Of a stretch of 64,000 nucleotides of DNA, positions 56,339 to 64,000 are shown in pieces. The DNA is from Phycomyces nitens. Taxonomy: Eukaryota; Mucoromycota; Mucoromycetes; Mucorales; Phycomycetaceae. The stretch is from assembly GCA_022702545.1 (NCBI GenBank), contig JAHRBC010000002.1:8308001-8372000 (forward strand). Direction: 5' to 3'. Position 1 is the first letter of the stretch. The number at the start of each line of letters is the position of its first letter. The notes under the pieces were generated by a model. It saw only the letters and a program-made list of their open reading frames with translations. It ran no database searches and was not told where the DNA came from. Position numbers and translations under genes: made by a program.

Positions 56339-57904
56339 ATGGATTCGTTTAAATTCAAGTACGACAAAAATGGTTCTATTATGAAATATCTTTCAAAGAA
56401 TCCCATTGGAAAATGGTCCTATCTGAACTGTGAAGCCGCTATTAACAAGAGCAAGCCAATAAACCTAAACCCAAAAAAACTAAAAAACGCGTATTTGAAT
56501 ACGCTAAAAACCCTCAAGAATACAAGCAATATACCTAAAGACGTGAAAAAAGAGATAGACCGTTTGCTATCCGCATATGAAGAAAAGGCCTCCAGTATCA
56601 CCTTTAACATCTCAGCTAAAGATTCTTCTACTGTAAATGCTATTGGAACTGGAGTGATTATTCCTCCTCATGTACATCAAGGGTCCCAATTGCATCAAGA
56701 CTCCCCACCGCAATCAGAAGATGAAAACGAGGACGATAGTTTCGAAGATGAGACAAGAATTCACTCTGACCTATCCATCGATCACCATCCTAGACACACC
56801 AGTGATTACGCTTTTTCTTTTTGGGAGAACTCAGTGCAGTTGGAGGATAATATAATCGACGACGCAAAATGGGTGGTGGACAATCACTGCATTTCGGATC
56901 TATGCTTCCAGCTAAAAGATACAACAGTGCGAATGATCAATCAAACCGATCCAACACAACTATCCGATATTCGTCTTCTTGCTTTGAATGATGTCTACCT
57001 CTTGGACAGGAATATTGCCTTGTCTTCTAGTAAATATTTCACTGCTGCGATCCACAATGCCATCAAAGCATCAATATCCTTTGAGGCATATCTTCCCATC
57101 AGAGGTGCCCAATGTTATGACTGGTGTACTACAATTGGAACCAATCCTCCATCAGACTGGATTTCCTCTTTAGCGATGTGTGGGAAAATGCTTAGTGATG
57201 CTTGTGAATCAAAGAATCTATTAGACATTCACACAGCCCAAGTACTGACACATATTCTCCCAATATTCATCAATGGTCCACCGGATTGCTCTATCGAAGA
57301 TAGTTATGTTCATAACTACCTTTCACCATTGTTAAACTCTGTTTTCGGTTCTGATTCTATGCTGAACATGAAATGGGCAAATGGCCAACTGAAAAGTAAT
57401 GATTCCAAGACATACAAGCCAGATTTTTCAGTGTACAATCTTTCTGGTAATACAAAGTGCGTTGTACTGATACCCGAATACAAAAACTCGGAACGGACCT
57501 CTTGCGTTGAATCTGACGTGGTAAAGCTTGCCAAACAAATGAAATCTGCCATGAACAGTCTGGTTTCGAGTGGTGTGGTTGAGCCAAAGATTTGCGGAAT
57601 CCATTGTAAAGGTGATAATTTGCATACCTATGTTATGGAGCTCCTTTCTCCCAAGGTCTACGGCATGATCAATATCGCCAAGTCGAAGCTCTTTGGAGAT
57701 TTGGATCAAATAACTCTTCTCCCAAGCCTTATCACCCATTTGATGTCTTTAAAGAACATTGCCCTGGAAACTGCCTACAAAGTTGAAACTGCCTTTGTGT
57801 CTACCCATGCCAATTTGAAACGACCAGCCCCCACTCCACCTTTGAATTGGCTATCCAAAGATTCTTTTGCTCTCTCTCGTCTCCCAAAGAAACAAAAGAA
57901 ATAA
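56339..57904 (+). CDS. PD-(D/E)XK-like protein, intronless module copy C
   Basis: A 521-codon intact frame from MDSFKFKYDKNGSIMKYL, nearly identical to copy A. The upstream frame is open for 31 more codons, but copy A supports the MDSF start. The motif block here is KPDFSVY and VVLIPEYKNS: Asp362, Glu380 and Lys382 are kept, while Ala379-Phe381 become Pro-Tyr. The C-terminus is LPKKQKK. It sits in the module next to the helicase relic on the opposite strand. Two intact copies of an otherwise decayed module argue for recent spread or for a useful product. Confidence 0.8.
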   Translation: MDSFKFKYDKNGSIMKYLSKNPIGKWSYLNCEAAINKSKPINLNPKKLKNAYLNTLKTLKNTSNIPKDVKKEIDRLLSAYEEKASSITFNISAKDSSTVNAIGTGVIIPPHVHQGSQLHQDSPPQSEDENEDDSFEDETRIHSDLSIDHHPRHTSDYAFSFWENSVQLEDNIIDDAKWVVDNHCISDLCFQLKDTTVRMINQTDPTQLSDIRLLALNDVYLLDRNIALSSSKYFTAAIHNAIKASISFEAYLPIRGAQCYDWCTTIGTNPPSDWISSLAMCGKMLSDACESKNLLDIHTAQVLTHILPIFINGPPDCSIEDSYVHNYLSPLLNSVFGSDSMLNMKWANGQLKSNDSKTYKPDFSVYNLSGNTKCVVLIPEYKNSERTSCVESDVVKLAKQMKSAMNSLVSSGVVEPKICGIHCKGDNLHTYVMELLSPKVYGMINIAKSKLFGDLDQITLLPSLITHLMSLKNIALETAYKVETAFVSTHANLKRPAPTPPLNWLSKDSFALSRLPKKQKK

Positions 57905-58560
57905 AGACCATTGCTTCTTTGTACCTATGATATTAACAGTAATAGATTCGAAATATGCACTCTCAGAATTGGTCATTTTCAGCTCTGACAATATTAAAAG
58001 AAAATCACTTTTAAGATATGATAATTACAGACTCATTGCTGGGATGTAGCAAATTCGAGGGAGAAACTTGATATATATAAAAAAGTATGCTAATCCTAGA
58101 GGCACAATATTTCTTGATCAGGTATAACATTTTCAGATGTCCTGGTCCTTGGATATTGTGTGTAGAGTTTTATATTATGAGCTACACTTAATGATCTCAA
58201 AATATACTGAGGATATAAAATGTATATGTGCCTGATGTGTAGCTGATCCTGAGATGTTAAACATTGCAATGTACATTAGCAAAGAGTAATCAGAGATCAG
58301 TTGTGGAGCACATATTTTTGCGGTATACAAACCACAAGGGTGAAATATATAAAAAGAAAATTGAGTTGAGACAAATAAAGCGGCTACTTTTATTTAAACG
58401 GAATACAAAAGATTAAATACAAGAGCATGGGCTCCATGCACAAAGCTCTTTATTTTATTCCGTCAGTCGCTACTCAAAAATATATCGTAGTACGTATTAC
58501 CATAAAAGGAAATAAAATGGTCCACTCATTTTTTAATTTTCCAAGTGAATAAGAAAGTGG

Positions 58561-58629
58561 GTGACAGCTCCGATGGAAGAGCGCCGCCCGCAAGGGCTGG
58601 AGGTACGGGGTTCGATTCCCTGCGCTCAC
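58561..58629 (+). other. tRNA-like pol III unit, copy C
   Basis: Plus-strand unit GTGACAGCTCCGATGGAAGA ... GGTTCGATTCCCTGCGCTCAC. It has a perfect B box and the same three-base loss in the acceptor stem as the other copies. Confidence 0.6.
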
Positions 58630-59414
58630 ATTTTTCAATTTTTTTAAATTTGCGCCCAAATTAAATCAGCCAATCATAGGCTTCCATTTCATTCCTTTCA
58701 TTTTTCAACCCTCGAGAAACCTATATGAATAGGCATCAAGCAACATTAATTGTTATTATATAAAATAAACAATTATCGTTCAAATACATATATATAAGAG
58801 GCTTTTGCTAAAAAGTCATACACATTTTACATTTTTTTTGTACCAAAGATGTTTAAACAAGTCCAAAAGAAAGAAGCGGAATTTTATTAGTATTTAAACG
58901 GAATGTCAATGAGTTGATACAGAGAATTAAAGAGTGTGCAACAAACTTGATTTCGTCAAGAGAATGGTTGGTTATCACTGCAAAAGTATAAAGTATAGCT
59001 GGGTCTTGTAGCTATTCCAAATCTTTTAAAGGCATTTATATTAACCAGGAGGTGCTAGAGATTAGGTTGTGGAGTCTGTACCTCACTCAATTGTGGTATT
59101 CATATCAAGTAACATTGTAAACTCTGGGCACAGCCAGTGATTCCTTTTTATAATACTTGAATCAATGCTTAATTACGAGTGAATAATTTAATGTCTAAAT
59201 TATAAAATACATGTATACATGTATCTTTTAAGTGTATGCACGCTTCAATATTAGACCTTTAATGGAGATACAGTGCCTCTTGTGCCAATTTGCGCTAATT
59301 AAGATTAAGATTTTGCTTTTATATAATTCCAATCTTTGTTTGTGCTCAATCTCATTTTGGTTTTGTTCCAGATTCAAATTACACTTTAGTTCTTAATCAT
59401 CTAAATCAAATTCA

Positions 59415-59657
59415 ATGGATAATCAATTCTTTTACAAAGACGGGCAAGGTGACACGGCAAATGAGAGAGAACATGATGCTGTAGATCCGCAAGATTTTTT
59501 TGATATTTTCAACATCATAACACTTGCAACAACAAGCAAACCCCGGTCAACAGAAAAATGCAGAATAAAAGTAAAAGAAGTAACGGATCTTGATCAGGAA
59601 ATGGAAAAGCCTTTCAAAGGATGTTCAGACTGGCTAGTTGTGGGAAAAGACGCTTAA
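59415..59657 (+). pseudogene. IS630-associated N-terminal ORF
   Basis: An 80-codon frame from MDNQFFYKDGQGDTANEREH to WLVVGKDA and a TAA. It continues in mixed frames toward the IS630-type relic that follows, so it is probably the N-terminal part of that element or a captured exon. No independent family recognised. Confidence 0.35.
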
Positions 59658-59759
59658 GGAGAACCCTCATTAAAATATTTAGGGAAAAACAAACGAACAA
59701 GGTCAATCGATGCCAATCACAGTTGAAGGAGGAGCACAAAAAATAACATGTTAATAATG

Positions 59760-60345
59760 TGTTAAGTATCCCCAAAGTCCTAAAGGTTGATATATCAAAG
59801 AAGTGAAAGAAGCATAAGCCACAAAAGGGTCCAAAGGGAACAGTTACTGGAAATACATAATATTTGTCTAAGACCTGGGGTGAGATGGACAAGTATTCTG
59901 AAATACCCAATTTATATATAACTATAGTCAATTCGTCCGTTCATTCCTCTGCAAAAAATTGATGGGGTGATCAGAAGCAAGGCTATCAAAGCATATACCT
60001 TCCTACATACTCTCCCAAACTCAATCCAATTAAACAGATTTGGTCAGTTGTCAAGAGGTCGGATGTTTCTTAGGATACGATGATTCTTGATGGAGTATGA
60101 CATTTTCAAATGTTATTTTTGTCTAGACATTGTATGTAGAGTTTTATATTACGATCTACACTCAATGACCTCAAAATACACTGGGGATATAAACTATACA
60201 GTTAACATACTACCTCAATTGTAAATTAAAATCCTTTCTAAACCACGTCTTTTATACAAGAAATGTTGAAGTCTTAGGGACCAGATCTATTTGCTAGACA
60301 CCGGATAGCAAGTCACAATTAAAATGTCCAATGAAGTCAAAATGT
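59760..60345 (+). pseudogene. IS630-type transposase C-terminal relic with terminal region
   Basis: Frames read KGPKGTVTGNT, EMDKYSEIPNLYI, then YLPTYSPKLNPIKQIWSVVK (the third acidic position region, with Lys in place of the usual Glu). The terminal region shared with 48405-48625 follows at 60110-60345. AACGTCGT-type repeats end it (about 60345-60390). Confidence 0.65.
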
Positions 60346-60479
60346 CGTCCCCGCTCAAAAACGTCGTAACCCCACCCTGAAACGTCATTCCCCTTATAAT
60401 AACGATAAAAAGCACCTTTCACAAGCTCAAATCTCTATCATCAACCAACATTCCGCCTTAAACAAGATTTAAAAAACAC

Positions 60480-62777
60480 AAGAGCCTATGGACTCCAAAA
60501 GAATTACAAATATAAATGCTGGCTATACTCGGTATTGAATAACTCCAATCCGAGTCTTGACTGGTTCGAATTTGCAGACGCCTTCAAAAGTACTCAATCT
60601 GCGACCAGTTACCATTATAAAGATTTATTACAGACATTATCAAAAGGTTAGAGGAACAAGCTTACCAAGATTGTCTCTGCTACCAAATCAGTATTTGATG
60701 TTAGTGAATGTTATCCAAGTGTGATGCACGCTGCACATATTAATAAACTTTTAGGTACGAAGTGATGGGAATTTTGAATTTGGAGAAAAATACACTATGT
60801 ATTGGGAGCAAAGGAACGAAACAGATATGCAAAGAACTCTGAGAATCCAAAATCAACAGACAATAAAACGTCTCAATCAAATAACGAACAATGAAATAGT
60901 AAGACTTGCTGAACAGATTCGTATTACTTTTATACATCAATGTGCGTCAATCCATAGTAGCTCAATTCATTTATTTCATCAATTACTTGGGCTCACAACT
61001 TGGATACAGTTCCTAATGAGACAGCCAGAAAGTCAGAAGAAAATTGGGCTGAAAGCGGTGCTGAAAGCGATGTTGAAATGTGGTACCGAGGTTGCATTAC
61101 GGCTGTGGTAATTTAGGGTTGGGAACTTAGGATACTGTGAGAGTGTTATTTATTAAAGAAAGGATATTATGGTGGTTTATATACTATTATTCTAATTCCC
61201 TTTTACTTTAGTCTCTATTATGTAGTGGTCAGTTATCACTGCCGAAGTGTGGAGTGTACTTATGGTTGGTAACTGCTCCTGGCATGTTAACCTGCCATGG
61301 TCATTAGCAAAGAGGAACCAGATATCGGTTGTGGAGTTTGTATTTCACTCAACTGTGGTATATATACAACAACGGCAAACGACAAATCTTGCATCTGACG
61401 AGTAAGTGTTTGTTGGTGTTAACATATTCGTTGATTTGTAGAACTAATATTGTAAATCGAGTAGAGTTGGCAGACTAAGAATCATTGATTTATCGTCAGC
61501 AACGGCTTTGGATATATTAAAATCAGAGATTCCAATTGATCAATTTAACGCAATAATTGAGGCAGTAAATATGAATCTGTTTCCAATGTCTGCTTATGCC
61601 AGTGATCTTAGCAATACCCTCGATAAGGCGCTATTATCAATATATACATTACGCGAAACACTATATGACGTTGGATATCGTAAATACTTTGATCTCATTG
61701 CCTACGATGATGCTAATTTCACGGAAATAACGATACGGTACTTGTAAGTAGCACAAAAAAGGCATATTACTTATATTTACATATCTCTAATCCACACATC
61801 TGTAGTTTGGATCTAATGAGTTATCCGAACAGCCCGTTGAAAAAGATTATGCTCAAGAGAACATCATCTAGTTATCTGATCATCTATCTTTCCAACCAAT
61901 TGTTCATTGCCAATAATGATATAGAACTTGGATGGCTTGAAAGAGAATTTTATTCTCCTGATCGAATAAATGCATGCGCTTCACTGCTTATCCTGCCAAA
62001 CACTGTTGATTATCCTATCGACAAAAAGGTTGTTGGTTTCGGTTTCGCAGCTCCTACAACTTCTCCCTATTGATGCAACAAATATGGAAATATCTGAAGC
62101 AACATTCATTACAAGATACATATTACCAGCACTACAACCCTTGTTTGACAATCAGGAAAAAAAAACATACGCTTCGAATTCTCATCCACTGAACTTGCCG
62201 ACAATCACAAACGATCACCCGGTTTTAATGGCTGCCCCGACAACACCATCACCATTTTCCAACACCAAACGGACGACGGCATAAACGTAGGATTTAGTGA
62301 AGTAAAGCGACAATCAATGGCTGGTAATCATTATCTTGTAAATTGGGACCTTCTGCGATTGGCTGTATTTGGTAAAAATGCGATCGATGGAAACAATCTG
62401 TCTGGAAATTTGGCGATACATGTTGTTGGTGAGATTTGCGACGGCAAAAAAAAGTACGAGATATATTGCTAGCAACTCTGATTTTATTCTATTTTCTAGG
62501 CAATTACATTACCTTTTACTTGATCAAACTACATGCTGATGGATTGTATATCATGACTGAATTAGTCCGTTTACAATTCCCAATGTCTGTTATGGAAGTG
62601 CCTGCTTACATCACAAACTTTAGTCGGTTAAAAAGTGTCATTAATATCTTTGAAAATATTTGTAAACCTGAGAGCAACAATGATACATCTTCTTGGCGCC
62701 GTGATTGTTGTATTTGCACATCTATATGTACGACAAAGACATATATAATCAATCCCAGTATTCAATATAACTGGTGA
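60480..62777 (+). pseudogene. PD-(D/E)XK-like gene split by a solo LTR
   Basis: An early exon (about 60480-60650) reads KNYKYKCWLYSVLNNSNPSL and beyond. The next (60760-61103) reads MYWEQRNETDMQRTLRIQNQ onward and is cut by the LTR at 61104. After the LTR the same frame resumes, then a GTAAGT intron leads to IIDLSSATALDILKSEIPID. Later exons give SEATFITRYILPALQPLF (Glu helix), CPDNTITIF (Asp), GFSEVKRQ (Glu, Lys), and after an intron (about 62430-62500) NYITFYLIKLHADGLYIMTE. Frameshifts near 62040 and 62220 add to the damage. It is a decayed fourth member of the nuclease-like set. The N-terminal splice sites are not settled. Confidence 0.6.
61104..61371 (+). repeat. Solo LTR inserted in a coding exon
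   Basis: A 268-bp LTR of the TGAGG...CCACA family (here TGTGG...CAACA) with the perfect 5-bp duplication ACGGC at 61099-61103 and 61372-61376. Removing it and one copy of the duplication restores an open frame to the next GTAAGT donor. Confidence 0.9.
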
Positions 62778-62779
62778 AT

Positions 62780-64000
62780 CTAACACGGACTATGAATTAC
62801 AATATCAGTATAAAAGGAACAGGAACACAGACTAGCAACATCATCTTAATTGATACCAACTTTTCTACCTCATTAAAAACCACACTATACAAAGTCTCAC
62901 TTTACTTACTACGTCTCTCTATTTCATTACCTTTATTATCACATTTTACTATATTCCTACCCTAAATACATCAGTGATTCTCTAACTTTAGCTGATGTTA
63001 TGTTTGTATTGGATAAGAAGAAGGATAGGAAGCGCAAAAATACCACTGGGCATTATGCTTCGAAATAAATAAATAAAAATATTTTTCTTGTATATAGACT
63101 ATTAGAGTGGGATTAGGGACTGATGGTGATGTGATAGATATGATGATACAAAGAGATACCATGTTATTGAATCTATATAATATAAAAAAAAAAAAACGAA
63201 AAAAAAAACTTTTGACTTACAGTTAGCTTTATATGTTGATGGGTTCAGCTTTTGTAATATGGTCAAGCCAATAGATGGATTGAATTCAGTGTATTACATT
63301 ACTCTTTGATCCCACTTTGATGATTGTCTCCATGGAAACCATATTTAGTGTAGTCTGGATGATTTGATTTCATTCTTTCAATAAACTTTTTTATGTATAT
63401 TTACTGCCTTTAACATTGTCTCTATAATTTATATGAACCGTTAGGATATCCCGAAAACCCTTTTCCGTCAAGTCAAAGCCAAAAAGGCGATAGGTTGATA
63501 AAAAAAATCCGAATATCTGGTTTTTGGAACCTCGACATTAGTCTTATTTAGGTGTGGCATGCGATTCCGGAAACACGGTAAGGAACAGGAACGAACCATT
63601 AAGGTGTAGAGTCCCAAAAGAGGCATTATCGGTTGATTACTTTAAAAGTAAATAGACTCACTCATGCATTATTTGTAAAACATAACCCACATTTTTATCA
63701 CTGTAAACTTGATACGTTGAATAATAGTCTCTAGGAGTCTCAGGATTATATGTGAGCTTTATACCCTTTATTACGTGATTAAACATACAAGACTTTCCAT
63801 CTTCTTCTTATTGGATATTAAAACCTCTACAAACTCTTTCTGAATCTTGTAATTTTATATAACATTTATATAAGTAGATATACCAAACTGAGCGTGTACA
63901 TGATTGGTTTTGACCACAATCCCATGAATGTCTACACAAGACAAGTGGGGCACTCCTTCGACCCACATATTGGGTGAATCGCAGACCGCTGCTTATTGCT
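62780..64000. other. AT-rich end of window
   Basis: No firm gene. A short frame at about 62989-63069 (SDSLTLADVMFVLDKKKD...) after a possible CAG acceptor may be a terminal exon. The rest shows nothing I can support. Confidence 0.3.

Larger units (their letters stand above)
55170..59315. mobile_element. Helitron-derived module, copy C (inverted, complete)
   Basis: The reverse-complement counterpart of 763-5044, with the same order: helicase relic, PD-(D/E)XK-like gene, LTR/IS630 fragment, tRNA-like unit and LTR fragment. It lacks the 126-bp insertion of copy A. Outside it the flanks are unrelated to those of copy A, which fixes the module ends to within a few bases. The TTAG at 55174-55177 is the CTAA end in this orientation. 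Confidence 0.75.

Overview
The window is AT-rich eukaryotic DNA, most probably from a fungus of the Mucoromycota (Mucorales-like). The reasons are short GT-AG introns (about 50-140 bp) in most host-type genes, C2H2 zinc-finger/nuclease-like genes of a kind I associate with mucoralean genomes, and the mix of mobile elements: DIRS, IS630/Tc1, Helitron, a CACTA-like (CMC/Plavaka/KDZ-type) element, a Crypton-like tyrosine recombinase, LINE fragments and many solo LTRs. No rRNA gene, CRISPR array or bacterial-type operon is visible. The species assignment is inference.

Layout. 1-5.04 kb: a gene 5' fragment, a broken Tc1 transposase, then a 4.3-kb module (copy A) holding a tRNA-like pol III unit, an intact 521-codon PD-(D/E)XK-like gene and a decayed Helitron helicase. 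5.6-7.3 kb: a 190-bp tandem duplication, a hypothetical ORF and a fold-back. 7.4-12.3 kb: two solo LTRs, a zinc-finger/nuclease-like gene split by an A8 run, a 22-bp minisatellite and a LINE tail. 12.9-14.4 kb: a 5'-truncated duplicate of the gene at 49.5-51.2 kb. 18.2-19.8 kb: a zinc-finger gene with one in-frame stop. 20.0-21.4 kb: a second LINE tail. 21.5-24.58 kb: Tc1 and module copy B. 24.58-28.80 kb: a CACTA-like element with terminal inverted repeats, inserted in the copy-B gene. 28.8-29.9 kb: a decayed relative of the 18.2-kb gene. 30.6-32.5 kb: a palindromic MITE, a solo LTR and a 485-bp tandem duplication. 35.4-39.3 kb: a DIRS retrotransposon with inverted ends. 39.6-40.8 kb: three adjacent solo LTRs. 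41.0-43.2 kb: an intron-rich homologue of the module gene. 43.4-48.5 kb: Tc1/IS630 relics and a large DDE transposase. 49.5-51.2 kb: an apparently intact seven-exon zinc-finger/PD-(D/E)XK gene next to a telomere-motif minisatellite. 52.2-54.8 kb: a solo LTR split by a Crypton-like insertion. 55.17-59.3 kb: module copy C. 59.4-62.8 kb: an IS630 relic and a fourth nuclease-like gene whose exon is split by a solo LTR.

Main theme: at least four diverged gene types in this one window share a PD-(D/E)XK-like signature (Glu in a helix, a P-D-x or D-G strand, then E-x-K or E-x-S). Two of them carry N-terminal C2H2 fingers. One type exists both as a many-intron gene and as an intronless gene carried on a dispersed, Helitron-derived module. 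The pattern suggests a nuclease-like family that spreads with, or acts on, mobile DNA. Its function is not established here. All coordinates and splice sites were read by eye.
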